DNA of 64,000 nucleotides from Protofrankia sp. CiT1. Its GTDB lineage: Bacteria > Actinomycetota > Actinomycetes > Frankiales > Frankiaceae. Where the stretch lies: positions 23,139 to 87,138 of the forward strand of contig NZ_CAKJTL010000192.1 in the NCBI RefSeq assembly GCF_917627385.1, written 5' to 3'. Under the pieces are notes generated by a model. The model worked only from the letters and a program-made list of their open reading frames with translations, did not search any database and was not told the DNA's origin. Within the stretch, counting starts at the first letter, position 1, and each line of letters begins with the position of its first letter. Position numbers and translations under genes: made by a program. This document shows positions 45,002 through 54,359 of this stretch, piece by piece.

Positions 45002-45280
45002 CTACTCGATGCGGCTCGGCCCGCGGGCCGCCGCTCGCTGCCCATCCATCGCCGCGCGATGGATGGGTGCCCCGGCTCGTCGGTCAACGCCCAGCGCATC
45101 CGGCGGCGACCACCTAGCGGCGACGACCACCCGCAGCCCGGCGCTGACCAATCCGATGACAACCGTGAGCGCAAGCACCACGAGCAGGCCACGCAGGTGC
45201 CGATCAGGCGACGGCCAGATCACACCAACCACGGTCACGCCCAGGGCCGCGGCGAGGCAGACGCAGGTGACGACCGCCAC
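45002..45280 (-). CDS. small two-helix membrane protein
   Basis: From GTG 45280 (GGGGAG upstream; TTG 45295 is an alternative) the product is about 92 residues with two transmembrane helices ([47 protein letters not shown]). The last ~25 residues are encoded by the dispersed repeat at 45031-45096, so the original C-terminus may have been replaced. No family is recognised. Confidence 0.55.
   Translation of the reverse strand: MAVVTCVCLAAALGVTVVGVIWPSPDRHLRGLLVVLALTVVIGLVSAGLRVVVAARWSPPDALGVDRRAGAPIHRAAMDGQRAAARGPSRIE
45031..45096 (-). repeat. dispersed palindromic repeat, copy A
   Basis: Its reverse complement aligns with 52169-52236 over about 65 bp; the core GACCGACGAGCCGGGG is identical. 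It contains a perfect hairpin, CATCCATCGC / GCGATGGATG with a 3-nt loop (45042-45064). It overlaps the 3' end of the membrane protein gene. Confidence 0.75.
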
Positions 45281-45339
45281 AGCGAGGCTCCCCAACTGTC
45301 CGCGAGGTGAAGATCTGGGGAACGGAGCTCCAGGCGGGC

Positions 45340-46746
45340 TCAGTCGACCCACTGACCCTGGGTGAAGGCAATGACAAAGACTGCCATGACCGGCGCACAC
45401 AGCCAGCTGTAGGCCGGCCGCACCCAGGGCCGCCGGATCGCGACACGGCCAAGCAGCAGGTACATCGGGAAAGCGACCAGCATTGTCCGGATCCCTGAGG
45501 CGAAGTAGTTCGAGCAGCTCATCAACAGGGTCGCGGCACCGACGAAGGCAGCCTCACCTATCTGAGCGGACCGCACAAGCGCCACGGTCAGCACGACTCC
45601 GAGGACGACAGCGGCCACCTCGCCGCGCCAGAACCAGGCGAACGCCGATGACTGCGACGTGTCGAAGGCAGCGTGCCAGGTCGTCCGCCATCCCACCCAC
45701 GGCCAGTCGATCTCCCGGTGCCAGCCGACCCGCATCGCCTCGGCGTAGGAGTCCCACCGGCCGGTCCGGACCCGGAGGTAGGTGACAAAGCCGAGCACGG
45801 GCAACGGGGGCAGCGCGAGCGCGAGTCCCGGCAGCGCGAACACCGGCAGGCCCGCACGCCGCCGGCCGACGACATACTGCACCGCCAGCGCGAAGCAGAA
45901 GGGGATTCCGGTGACCCTGGTCGATGCGGCTCCCGCGCCGAGCAGACCGGCGGCCCACCAGTGCTGGCGGCGCGCGGCGAGCCAGGACGTTGTGGCGAAG
46001 CCGAGAAAAATCGCCTCGGAGTATCCGGCGCAGAGGAACACCGCGTAGGGGAACAGCAACAGCGCGAGGACAGCGAAGTCCGCGGCGCGGCGGTCCGGGC
46101 CACCCGGAGCTGTCCGGCGCCGGTTGCCAGCGGACACCGGTCCGGTTCCGGCGGACACCGGTCCGGTCGCGGTGGGCACCACCGGTCCGGTCGAGATGGC
46201 CAGCTGTCCGGCCGCGGCGTCATCGATCTGCAGCTGCCAGATGGCCGCCACAGCCACTGCCCCCGCGACGAAGGAGACCACCATCCCCGCGACCGTCCAG
46301 TCACCAAAAACCAGATGAGCGAGTCGCATCGCGAGCGGGAAACCGGGAAAGTCCACCTCGGTGTGATCAGCGTACTTCGGGGACTCGTATCCGAAACGCG
46401 CGACCTTGGTGAACAGCCCGACATCCCACCGGTTCCACAACGTCGACAGGGTCGGCAGATTAGCGCTCGGCTGACCGGACAGCGCCCGGGACGCGGCCAA
46501 CGACAGCAGGATGACCGTGATCCGGCTGGCGAACCAGACCGGAAAGGTCGCCCGGACGGCTTCCGGGAGCCGGTCCAACCACGACCGGACCGTGCCGGCC
46601 AAAGCGGGCCAGGGCGTGCCCGCGCCCTGAGCCGACGCACGGCCTGGCTCGGGCGTGAGCCCGGCCCCGGACCGCGTGGCCGCACCGGAATCCGGCGCGG
46701 CGTCACCAGAGTGATCAGATAGCGGGTCTCCCGACGTCAGGGCCAT
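45340..46746 (-). CDS. PIG-V-like mannosyltransferase (GT-C fold)
   Basis: The product is 468 residues with about ten transmembrane helices. Segments LWNRWDVGLFTKVARFGYESPKYADHTEVDFPGFPL and the loop after helix 1 (WNRWDVG) are typical of the PIG-V family of polyprenol-phosphate-mannose-dependent transferases; the Asp in WD is the likely catalytic site. A variable loop TGPVVPTATGPVSAGTGPVSAG is encoded by a tandem repeat. ATG 46746 overlaps the stop of the upstream GT87-like gene (TGATG), so both are co-translated. It probably mannosylates an envelope lipid or protein; the acceptor is unknown. Confidence 0.85.
   Translation of the reverse strand: MALTSGDPLSDHSGDAAPDSGAATRSGAGLTPEPGRASAQGAGTPWPALAGTVRSWLDRLPEAVRATFPVWFASRITVILLSLAASRALSGQPSANLPTLSTLWNRWDVGLFTKVARFGYESPKYADHTEVDFPGFPLAMRLAHLVFGDWTVAGMVVSFVAGAVAVAAIWQLQIDDAAAGQLAISTGPVVPTATGPVSAGTGPVSAGNRRRTAPGGPDRRAADFAVLALLLFPYAVFLCAGYSEAIFLGFATTSWLAARRQHWWAAGLLGAGAASTRVTGIPFCFALAVQYVVGRRRAGLPVFALPGLALALPPLPVLGFVTYLRVRTGRWDSYAEAMRVGWHREIDWPWVGWRTTWHAAFDTSQSSAFAWFWRGEVAAVVLGVVLTVALVRSAQIGEAAFVGAATLLMSCSNYFASGIRTMLVAFPMYLLLGRVAIRRPWVRPAYSWLCAPVMAVFVIAFTQGQWVD
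46129..46191. repeat. in-frame minisatellite in the PIG-V-like gene
   Basis: Three spaced copies of ACCGGTCCGGT encode the repeated Thr-Gly-Pro-Val in a periplasmic or cytoplasmic loop. Length variation here would not shift the frame if whole codons are gained or lost. Confidence 0.7.
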
Positions 46747-48518
46747 CAAACGGTCCCGACAGCCGCGGCCCACCCGCCCGGATCGGGCTGGGTGACGGCC
46801 AGGTCGTCAGGCCGGGGTTCGGCGTCCGCCGCGACGCGCGCGGCCCGCCGGCCGCGGCGGTCCGCGGAGCCGTCGAGTACCCCCCCGGCCGGGTCGTCCG
46901 CCTCGGCCGCGACGCGAACCACGTCCAGTTCGGGGCGCAGGATCTCGCGAATGACCAGCGAAGCAAACACACACAGAGTGAGGTCGCGGATGACGACGGC
47001 ACTGACGAACCAACCGCGGTCGATCCCACTCGCTCCGTTGGTGTCGTTGTAGACGAAGTGCAGGAAACGGGTGAGCAGCACGTAAGCCTCGCTGGCCTGC
47101 CAGGCCAGGAAGGCCGGCCAGCGAGGCCGGGCCAGCGCCGCGAGCGGCACCAGCCACAGCGTGTACTGCGGCGAGAAAACCTTGTTCGTCACCAGGAACA
47201 CGGCAACCGTGAGAAACAGCAGCTGGGGCAGGCGCGGCCGCCGGGGCGCGAACCATCCCAGCGCGGCTATACCGAGAAGAAGTGACCCCAGCACGACCAT
47301 CGAAACGATATTGAGCGTGCCGGTGGGGATGCCGTGCTCTCGGACATCGGTCAGTAGCACCGGGGCCAAGACCGCGACCAGCAGCCATCCGGTGAACGCC
47401 GCCAGCGCGACCACTAGTCGCCAGGCCGGCCAACGCGAGGCCGCCGCGAAACCGGCTGCGGCCAGCGCGATCCCGGCCACCAGCATGATGATCAGATGGA
47501 CGGCGCCGAACATGCGGGACGAAAAGGAGCTGGCCAGCCAGGTGGTCGCGAAAGCCAGCGAGTCCCAGTCCGGGCCGCGCCCGGAGTTGAGGTCGACGAA
47601 GCGCAACATCGCGTTCGTCCCGTCACCCCAGTGGCCACCGATCCTGGCGAACCAGTCGCCACCGGCCCACAGCGTCCCCCAGATACTGTCGCCCACCCGC
47701 TCGTCACCCTTGAAGTACCCGGCGATCAGCCAGAGCGGCCCCCACACCGCCGCAGCAGTCGCCACCGTGGCCACCAGGGTACGGACAAAGGACCGGAGCA
47801 TGCCCGCACGCAGAGTGAGCACAGCCAGCGGCAGCAGGAACAACAGCGGGTAGAACTTCGTCGCCGCGCCCAGCCCGATCAAGATGCCGGCGAGCGTGGG
47901 CGCACGGCGTGACCAGGCCAGCAACCCCCCGGCGGCGAACGCCACCGCCAGGATGTCCCAGTTGGTCATGAGATGGAGCAGCAAAACGGGAGCGAGCGCG
48001 ACCAAGGCGGCGTCGAAGACCCTCGCCCGACCCGCGGCCAGCGCCGTGCAGAACACCGTGGCGCAGGCCGCCACCAGGAACAGCAGGGCTGTGACATCGT
48101 AAAAAGTCGCCGTGCGCTGGTCGATCGTGTATCCGGCCACGACCTGTCTGCCGGCGTCATCGCGGTATACCGGCCGCGACGGCGAGGCGAAACCGGCGAC
48201 CGATGACGCGAGCTGCATGGCAGCGCCAATCAGCGGCGGGTACTCAGTGGGGTAGTCGAGGAAGGGCCGCTTGCCGTTGGCCAGCCCCTCCTGACCGTAC
48301 AGGGCGACTACGTCCGAATAGCACATCCGCGTGTACTGGTACTCGTGCGACCAGTTACGGGTGTCCCGGCAGGGCGCCTTCTGGGCGTAAGCCAACAGGC
48401 ACATCGCGACGGTGAAGGCCATGAGTACCCGCAGCGGCGTCCACCAGCTCCGATCGACACCGATGCGGGCGTGCGCCCCGGGCGGGCCACCGATGATCAT
48501 GCTCGCACCGGCAACCAC
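46746..48518 (-). CDS. GT87/DUF2029-family polytopic mannosyltransferase
   Basis: From GTG 48518 (AAGGAGG 7 nt upstream, which decides the start over ATG 48617) the product is 590 residues with about 12 transmembrane helices. FLDYPTEYPPLIGAAMQL in the first outer loop carries the catalytic-type Asp, and LLLHLMTNWDILAVAFAAGGL and LIGLGAATKFYPLLFLLPL are GT87 patterns. The family includes mycobacterial PimE and uses polyprenol-phosphate-mannose. Position next to ponA matches the mycobacterial and streptomycete neighbourhood. It likely acts with the coupled PIG-V-like protein in envelope glycan synthesis. Confidence 0.85.
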   Translation of the reverse strand: MVAGASMIIGGPPGAHARIGVDRSWWTPLRVLMAFTVAMCLLAYAQKAPCRDTRNWSHEYQYTRMCYSDVVALYGQEGLANGKRPFLDYPTEYPPLIGAAMQLASSVAGFASPSRPVYRDDAGRQVVAGYTIDQRTATFYDVTALLFLVAACATVFCTALAAGRARVFDAALVALAPVLLLHLMTNWDILAVAFAAGGLLAWSRRAPTLAGILIGLGAATKFYPLLFLLPLAVLTLRAGMLRSFVRTLVATVATAAAVWGPLWLIAGYFKGDERVGDSIWGTLWAGGDWFARIGGHWGDGTNAMLRFVDLNSGRGPDWDSLAFATTWLASSFSSRMFGAVHLIIMLVAGIALAAAGFAAASRWPAWRLVVALAAFTGWLLVAVLAPVLLTDVREHGIPTGTLNIVSMVVLGSLLLGIAALGWFAPRRPRLPQLLFLTVAVFLVTNKVFSPQYTLWLVPLAALARPRWPAFLAWQASEAYVLLTRFLHFVYNDTNGASGIDRGWFVSAVVIRDLTLCVFASLVIREILRPELDVVRVAAEADDPAGGVLDGSADRRGRRAARVAADAEPRPDDLAVTQPDPGGWAAAVGTV

Positions 48519-48721
48519 CGGGTCCTCCTTCGACGGGCACACCCGTCGAAGGGATGCCGTCGGCCGGGACACTTCGGGGCCTGTCCCAGGATGCGTCTCC
48601 CGGCGTGCGCTAGCCATGGGTCATTCTCACCCGGGCCACACGCCGCACCTGGACCGCATGCCTCCCACGCGAGGCGCGTCTCGCACTGGCAGCACTGGCA
48701 CGCCCGTCGGGCTCCATGAAC

Positions 48722-51241
48722 TCACCCAAAAGGCGTCGGAAATGTAATATTGTTATTATTACCATTATTGTTATTGGATGACTGCTTGGCCTTTGGTGTC
48801 GTCGTCGCTGACACCAGCCCAGGTGGGGTAGTCGCACCAGCGGTGGGCGAACTTTCCGGGATCGGTCGCGACTGGGTGGGGGAGATCGATACCGCCGCTG
48901 TGGATGTCGGCCCAGGCAGCTGCGGGACGGTCGGCTCCGGAGTCGGCGACGGTGAGGCGTTCGTGACCGTCCCAACATACTTCGGTGCGGCAAAAGCCTG
49001 TGGCGCTACGCCGCTCAGCGCGCCGTCCATGAAGGCCTTCCAGACCTTGGCCGGATAACCACCGCCATAGACACCGCTCATAGCCCCGGGGATGCCGACC
49101 AGCGCGGTCGCCTTGCTGACGCCACCGTCGCCCCGGAACATGTTCACGCAGGCCGCCAGCTGTGGCACGTAGCCGCAGAACCAGGCGGTACGGAAGTTGT
49201 CGGTGGTACCTGTCTTGCCCGCCGCCGGACGGCCGTCGGCCAGCTGGGCGGCCTTGCCGGTACCGTCCTTGATCACCGATTGCAGAGCGTAGGTCACGTC
49301 CGCGGTCACGCTCGCGGACAGAGCATTCGTCGATCTCCTCGGACCCTCGTAGATAACCTTTCCCTTACCGTCGACGACCCGGTCGACGAGATGCGGGGGG
49401 ATGGCCTTCCCTCCATTCGCGAAGGTGCTGTAGACCGCGACCATGTTCTTGGCCGTGATGCCGTCCCGGCCGAGGGTCACTCCGGCGTCGTCGGTGAGCG
49501 CGACGTCCTTGGACACACCGAGGGCACGCGCGGTGGAGATCACGTTGTCGATTCCAGCGGTGATACCCAGCGGTACGAACACGGTGTTGATGGATTCCGC
49601 GGTTGACTTGATCAGATTGGGGTAGCCGAAGTTGCCGTGTTCCTCGTCGTTGTGAACGACATACGTACCGCTGCCATCGGCGGCGTTTCCGGGGATCTTG
49701 AGCACGTCCGGGGCCTCGTAGGTCGAGTTCAGGCTTGCGCCGTGCGTCAGGGCCGCGGCCAGGGTGATCGGCTTGAAGGTCGACCCAGGCGGCACCTGCG
49801 CCTCCGAGACGTTGTCCTCCCAGAAGGTCTGGCCGTTCGTGCCCTTGCCGTAGATCGAACCGCCGTACCAGGCAAGTACCCGGCCGCTGCTCGGTTCGAC
49901 GGCGACCAGCCCGGTCCGCAGGTCGGGCACGGCGGCATAGGGCTTCTGGAGCACGTTCGTGACGGCGAGGTAGGCGGCGGTCTGGCGGCCCTGGTCGATG
50001 CTGGTCTGGATGCGCAGACCCTGCAAGTTGATCTGCTGCTCGGTGATACCGGCGGCGATCAATTCGTCCTTGACCTGGTCACGAATGTAGGCGGCCTGCG
50101 GCGATGAGACCGCCAGCCCGTTGGACCTGTCCCGTTCCTTGGTCACCGGAGGCTTCTTGTCGGGACCCGCGCGGGACGGGTCCAACCATCCTTTGGCGAC
50201 CATCGTGTCGATCACCTCGTGCCAACGGCGTTCCGCGGCGACCGGGGTCACTCTCGGGTCGAGCGCGTTCGGAGAACGGATCAGCCCGGCGATGACCGCG
50301 CCCTCCTCCGCGGTGAGGTCCTTGGCGGGCTTGTCGAAATAGGTCTTGGCAGCGGCCTCGATGCCATAGCATCCGCGCCCGAAGTAGATCGTGTTCAGGT
50401 AGAACTCCAGCACATCGTCCTTGGAGTACTGCTGATCGATCTTGATCGCCATGGCGATCTCTTTGAACTTCCGGGAGAAGGTCCGCTCCTGGGTCAGGTA
50501 GGCGTTCTTGGCATACTGCTGAGTGATCGTAGAACCACCCTGGGCGATCTCACCACCACGGAGGTTCACCCAGATCGCTCGAGCGATTCCCTTCGGGGAG
50601 ATACCGGGTTCGCTGTAGAAGTTCTTGTTCTCGGCGGCGAGCACCGCGTGCTGGGCGTCCACCGACACCTGGGAAAGCGGTACGTTCGTCCGGTTGACCG
50701 TACCGATCTTGGCGATCTCGGTCCGGCCGTCGGCGTAGGTGATGACCGACGTCTGTTCGGCGGTGTTGACCGTGGCTGGCAACGGCACTTTCGTGAAGGC
50801 CAGGACCACCGCCACCAGGGCTGCGATCATCAGCACACTGAACAACAGCCCAAGCAGGACGAGTCGACGCAACCACCGAGGACGGTTTCGCCAGAACATC
50901 GGACCGTGTTTCCCCTGACCTCTGCGGACCGTGGGCTCGGCCGCGCGGCGGCCCGCGCGGCCGGGCGGGCTGTCGCCACCCCGATCGAGGGCCTCGACCG
51001 CCGACGTGGCGAACACGTCATCCGGGCGGGGACGGCGCACGTAGGTGGTGGAGCTGGCAGTGCGCTCGCGTACGCCGATGCGGTCCATCGCGGCCCGGTC
51101 GGTCGTGTCGTACAGGCTGCTGGTGGCCCCGCCCCATCCGTCGGGACCGGGATGGTCCCGGCCAGCCGGGGCATGGCGGATCTGGGTACGCCCGTTGTCG
51201 TCATCGCGCGGGTGCGCATCCCGATCGTAGGGTGGCCTCAC
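48722..51241 (-). CDS. ponA: bifunctional class A penicillin-binding protein
   Basis: From GTG 51241 the product is 839 residues. A disordered cytoplasmic N-terminus (~110) and one transmembrane helix (LVLLGLLFSVLMIAALVAVVLAF) precede a GT51 domain: catalytic Glu in VLAAENKNFYSEPGI, and GGSTITQQYAKN. The transpeptidase domain has STFK, SIN and KTGTTDNF motifs. It polymerises and cross-links peptidoglycan. The tail is Pro/Ser/Thr-rich and ends in an Asn tract (NNNNGNNNN). The frame is open to 51334, so the start is uncertain. Location beside DUF5318 and the GT87 gene is conserved in actinobacteria. Confidence 0.94.
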   Translation of the reverse strand: MRPPYDRDAHPRDDDNGRTQIRHAPAGRDHPGPDGWGGATSSLYDTTDRAAMDRIGVRERTASSTTYVRRPRPDDVFATSAVEALDRGGDSPPGRAGRRAAEPTVRRGQGKHGPMFWRNRPRWLRRLVLLGLLFSVLMIAALVAVVLAFTKVPLPATVNTAEQTSVITYADGRTEIAKIGTVNRTNVPLSQVSVDAQHAVLAAENKNFYSEPGISPKGIARAIWVNLRGGEIAQGGSTITQQYAKNAYLTQERTFSRKFKEIAMAIKIDQQYSKDDVLEFYLNTIYFGRGCYGIEAAAKTYFDKPAKDLTAEEGAVIAGLIRSPNALDPRVTPVAAERRWHEVIDTMVAKGWLDPSRAGPDKKPPVTKERDRSNGLAVSSPQAAYIRDQVKDELIAAGITEQQINLQGLRIQTSIDQGRQTAAYLAVTNVLQKPYAAVPDLRTGLVAVEPSSGRVLAWYGGSIYGKGTNGQTFWEDNVSEAQVPPGSTFKPITLAAALTHGASLNSTYEAPDVLKIPGNAADGSGTYVVHNDEEHGNFGYPNLIKSTAESINTVFVPLGITAGIDNVISTARALGVSKDVALTDDAGVTLGRDGITAKNMVAVYSTFANGGKAIPPHLVDRVVDGKGKVIYEGPRRSTNALSASVTADVTYALQSVIKDGTGKAAQLADGRPAAGKTGTTDNFRTAWFCGYVPQLAACVNMFRGDGGVSKATALVGIPGAMSGVYGGGYPAKVWKAFMDGALSGVAPQAFAAPKYVGTVTNASPSPTPEPTVPQLPGPTSTAAVSISPTQSRPIPESSPTAGATTPPGLVSATTTPKAKQSSNNNNGNNNNITFPTPFG
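48744..48778. repeat. AT-rich trinucleotide tract encoding poly-Asn at the PonA C-terminus
   Basis: AAT/AAC codons dominate here on the minus strand, giving eight Asn interrupted by one Gly, in a genome that otherwise avoids such codons. The repeat is prone to length change without frameshift. Confidence 0.75.
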
Positions 51242-51471
51242 TGACTGTCCCGTCCGTCGCGACAGGGGGTAGAAGACCCCGCATGGTCGGTGGCTGACAA
51301 AAGACGCTACGCCGTCCTTCAGGAGCGCACCCACACCGCCTCCGGCAAAACCGCTTCCACGACGGAGTCACCAGTGGGCCGGACACCTTGCCGACAGCTC
51401 GCCAACCGGCGGCCTCGGGACGGCCCGCGCCAGCCGCATGCGGAGAAGTGCGCTCACGTGGTCCTGACCGG

Positions 51472-51873
51472 CTAGTCAGCTGTGCGCCGGCTGCTCCCTC
51501 GGCGTGCGCGGGGCTGGCCGGTCCCGATCACAAAGGACGTAGTCAGGTGGTTCCAGCCACAGCAGGTGCAGACCTCCACCACATAGACGTTCAGTTCGCT
51601 AAACCGTTGTTCCAGCTCCGGTAGGTCCCTGGTGGCCCGGACCCGACCAGAGCTCACGCCGAGCTCGTCACCGTAGGTGTAGGTAACGTTGATCAAAGGG
51701 TCGTTCCGACAGACCGGGCAGCGCCGGGCAGCCGGCTCGCCATGGTACTTGGCCGCTCGGAGCAGGTACGGATGGGCGTCACAGACGTCCGTCGTCGACA
51801 CTCTGCCCGCGTGCAGATCAGCGAGCGTCGCTCGCCGGGCGAGCGCGTAGTCGATAACCGACCGTGGGCGCAT
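51472..51873 (-). CDS. DUF5318-family zinc-ribbon-like protein
   Basis: The product is 133 residues. RSVIDYALARRATLADLHAGRVSTTDVCDAHPYLLRAAKYHG and two Cys pairs (CPVC and CTCC) suggest a zinc ribbon. It matches the DUF5318 proteins encoded beside ponA in mycobacteria and other actinobacteria. Function is unknown. The ponA frame begins ~230 bp downstream, so the two may be co-transcribed. ATG 51873 is the natural start. Confidence 0.82.
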   Translation of the reverse strand: MRPRSVIDYALARRATLADLHAGRVSTTDVCDAHPYLLRAAKYHGEPAARRCPVCRNDPLINVTYTYGDELGVSSGRVRATRDLPELEQRFSELNVYVVEVCTCCGWNHLTTSFVIGTGQPRARRGSSRRTAD

Positions 51874-52168
51874 GGCAAAAACGGTACGCCGGATGCCGCG
51901 TCTCGGCAGACGGTCCGGACAGATGCGTCAGCGGTACCGGAGAACCCCTGAACACGGCGTGTCACAGGCCGCCAGTTGACCATCTCGCCGTTGCGTACCA
52001 GACATCCGTTGTTGCCTTGGATTCCCCGAAGTGGCATCCTCGATGTATCGGAACGATATGTCTGACACTCTGATCATAACTGCTTAGAGCGCCCGGCAAT
52101 AGGAGCGTGGATCAAGGAGCGGGGCTGGGGTGCGTGCATCGCGAGGCGGCGGAGACAGCCACCGGAGG

Positions 52169-52236
52169 TGTTGGGTGGCGACCGACGAGCCGGGGTACCC
52201 GTGCATCGCGCAGCGATGGACGGGGAGCGATGCGGC
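52169..52236 (+). repeat. dispersed palindromic repeat, copy B
   Basis: About 85 percent identical by eye to the reverse complement of 45031-45096, with the invariant core GACCGACGAGCCGGGG followed by a hairpin CATCGC / GCGATG. In one frame both copies would encode D-R-R-A-G-x-P-x-H-R-A-A-M-D-G, which reflects the shared DNA, not a protein. Confidence 0.75.
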
Positions 52237-52300
52237 GAGGGGCGTGCCCCAGCCCCGCGACGCCGCGTCCCCTATTGCCGGTCGCTCTTAATCGTAATCG

Positions 52301-52342
52301 CTGGATCACAATCACTGGATCACAACAGCTGGATCACAACAG
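52301..52342 (+). promoter_or_regulatory. three 14-bp tandem iterons upstream of padR
   Basis: CTGGATCACAATCA at 52301 and CTGGATCACAACAG at 52315 and 52329, end to end, 30 nt before the padR start. The constant 14-bp spacing and position suggest an operator, perhaps for PadR autoregulation. Confidence 0.55.
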
Positions 52343-52371
52343 TCAGCTCAGTCACGGTGGAGGGAGTAGCG

Positions 52372-53004
52372 ATGTTGGAGTTGGCCGTCCTCGCGTTGCT
52401 CTCGGAAAGTCCGATGCACGGCTACGAACTGCGAAAACGACTGAACACCGTGCTGGGTACCTTCCACCGTTTCAGCTACGGGTCGCTGTACCCGTGCCTG
52501 CGCAAGCTCGCGGCCGAGAGCTACGTCACCGCCGACGGCCCCACTGCCGCGGGTCGCCTCGGCGGTCGCAGCCGTGTCGTGTACACCCTCACTGCCGAGG
52601 GCAAGGAACGCCTCGCGGCCCTTCTCGGTGAAGGCGGTCCGTCCTCCTGGGAGGACGAGATGTTTGGGATCCGCTTCGCCTTCTTCGGTAAAACCGATGC
52701 GGCTGTCCGGCTGCGCATCCTTGAAGGCCGGCGCGGACGGTTGGAGGAACGACGGGAGAAGGTCCGGTCCGCGCTGACCAGGACCCGCGAACGGTTCGAC
52801 TCCTACACGCTCGAGCTTCAGCGTCACGGTCTCGAGTCCGTCGAGCGCGAGGTCCGCTGGCTGACCGAACTGATCGAGACCGAGCGGGCGCAGGCACCGC
52901 CCACAGGGGTGCCCCCAGACATGTCCGCACATACGGCGCGGCCCGGGGCGACACAGCCACCGGCTCGGGAGGACAACGGCGACGGGGCTCCGCCCACCGG
53001 CTGA
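52372..53004 (+). CDS. PadR-family transcriptional regulator
   Basis: The product is 210 residues. The N-terminal winged helix (LELAVLALLSESPMHGYELRKRLNTVLGTFHRFSYGSLYPCLRKLAAES, with the wing GGRSRVVYTLTAEGKERLAALL) is typical of PadR. A helical C-terminal dimerisation region and a disordered Pro-rich tail follow. ATG 52372 has GGAGG upstream and starts at the conserved LELAVLALL. The gene precedes ino1 by 113 bp, a pairing conserved in actinobacteria, so it may control ino1 or envelope genes. Confidence 0.9.
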   Translation: MLELAVLALLSESPMHGYELRKRLNTVLGTFHRFSYGSLYPCLRKLAAESYVTADGPTAAGRLGGRSRVVYTLTAEGKERLAALLGEGGPSSWEDEMFGIRFAFFGKTDAAVRLRILEGRRGRLEERREKVRSALTRTRERFDSYTLELQRHGLESVEREVRWLTELIETERAQAPPTGVPPDMSAHTARPGATQPPAREDNGDGAPPTG

Positions 53005-53117
53005 CGGGCAGGTGCCTCTGATCTCGCGTCGTCGTCGTAACCACCAGCGGCCCGGCCATCACCAGCAGCATCCACAACCAGCATCACTTCACACACAGCC
53101 AAAGGGAGCAGACCGTC

Positions 53118-54188
53118 ATGGGTTCGGTACGTGTCGCTATTGTCGGTGTAGGCAACTGCGCCGCATCCCTCGTCCAGGGGGTCGAGTACTACCGCGACGC
53201 TGATCCGTCGGCGCGGGTGCCGGGCCTGATGCACACCCAGCTTGGCAACTACCACGTCCGGGACCTTGAGTTCGTCGCGGCGTTCGACGTCGACGCGAAG
53301 AAGGTCGGGCGTGACCTGTCCGAGGCGATCGTCGCCAGCGAGAACAACACCATAAAGATCATCGATGTACCACCGCTCGGCATCGCTGTCGCCCGCGGTC
53401 ACACCCTGGATGGCCTTGGCCGCTACTACCGCGAGACGATCGCCGAGTCCGATGAGGAACCCGTGGACGTAGTGGCCACCCTGCGTGAGGCCCGTGTGGA
53501 CGTCCTTGTCTGCTATCTTCCTGTCGGCTCCGAAAACGCGGCGAAATTCTATGCCCAGGCCGCGATCGACGCGGGCGTCGCCTTCGTCAACTGCCTTCCG
53601 GTGTTCATCGCGAGCCGGTCCGAATGGGCGGAGAAGTTCCGCGCGGCCGGGCTGCCAATTGTCGGCGACGACATCAAATCGCAGGTCGGCGCCACCATCA
53701 CCCATCGCGTACTGGCAAAACTGTTCGAGGACAGAGGCATCGTCCTGGACCGCACGATGCAGCTCAACGTCGGCGGCAACATGGATTTCAAGAACATGCT
53801 CGAGCGGGAGAGGCTGGAGTCCAAAAAGATTTCCAAGACGCAGGCGGTGACGTCTCAGCTCTCCCACGACATGGGCCGAGAGAACATCCACATCGGTCCG
53901 TCCGACTATGTCTCCTGGCTGGACGACCGCAAGTGGGCCTATGTCCGCCTCGAGGGACGAGCCTTCGGGGATGTGCCGCTGAACCTGGAGTACAAACTCG
54001 AGGTCTGGGACTCGCCGAACAGTGCCGGTGTGGTCATCGACGCGGTCCGCTGCGCCAAGATCGCCCTTGACCGGGGGGTCGGCGGGCCGCTGCTCGCCGC
54101 ATCCTCGTACTTCATGAAGTCACCACCGGAGCAGTACCGTGACAACGTTGCCCGTGACAAGGTGGAGGCATTCATTCGCGGCGAGTAG
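53118..54188 (+). CDS. ino1: myo-inositol-1-phosphate synthase
   Basis: The product is 356 residues, the usual actinobacterial length. NAD-binding loop [20 protein letters not shown], then [61 protein letters not shown] and [14 protein letters not shown]. It converts glucose-6-phosphate to inositol-1-phosphate, the precursor of phosphatidylinositol, PIMs and mycothiol. GGGAG precedes ATG 53118. A strong terminator follows. Pgi in the same window competes for the same substrate. Confidence 0.96.
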   Translation: MGSVRVAIVGVGNCAASLVQGVEYYRDADPSARVPGLMHTQLGNYHVRDLEFVAAFDVDAKKVGRDLSEAIVASENNTIKIIDVPPLGIAVARGHTLDGLGRYYRETIAESDEEPVDVVATLREARVDVLVCYLPVGSENAAKFYAQAAIDAGVAFVNCLPVFIASRSEWAEKFRAAGLPIVGDDIKSQVGATITHRVLAKLFEDRGIVLDRTMQLNVGGNMDFKNMLERERLESKKISKTQAVTSQLSHDMGRENIHIGPSDYVSWLDDRKWAYVRLEGRAFGDVPLNLEYKLEVWDSPNSAGVVIDAVRCAKIALDRGVGGPLLAASSYFMKSPPEQYRDNVARDKVEAFIRGE

Positions 54189-54209
54189 GACAAGCCGCGA
54201 AGGCACCGA

Positions 54210-54246
54210 GGGGGCCGGCCATCCGGAGGGGGTGGCCGGCCCCCCT
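54210..54246 (+). terminator. Rho-independent terminator of ino1
   Basis: A GC stem (GGGGGCCGGCCA / TGGCCGGCCCCC, loop about 11 nt) starts 21 nt after the ino1 stop and is followed by C-TTCTTC. The stem is perfect; the T-tract is short, as common in high-GC genomes. Confidence 0.82.
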
Positions 54247-54359
54247 TCTTCGTCGCTTCTTTCGCCGCCTTTTCCATGCTTTTCCGCTACCCATCGCCAG
54301 CTGTCACGGTCAGCCATCATGGCCGGATCACTGTCCCGGCGGGCCGGAGAACCGTGTGA

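Larger units (their letters stand above)
51874..52371. other. divergent intergenic region between DUF5318 and padR genes
   Basis: About 500 bp. It contains the dispersed repeat copy B (52169-52236), three 14-bp iterons (52301-52342) just before padR, and a moderately AT-rich stretch at 52030-52095. No additional gene is supported. Confidence 0.55.
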
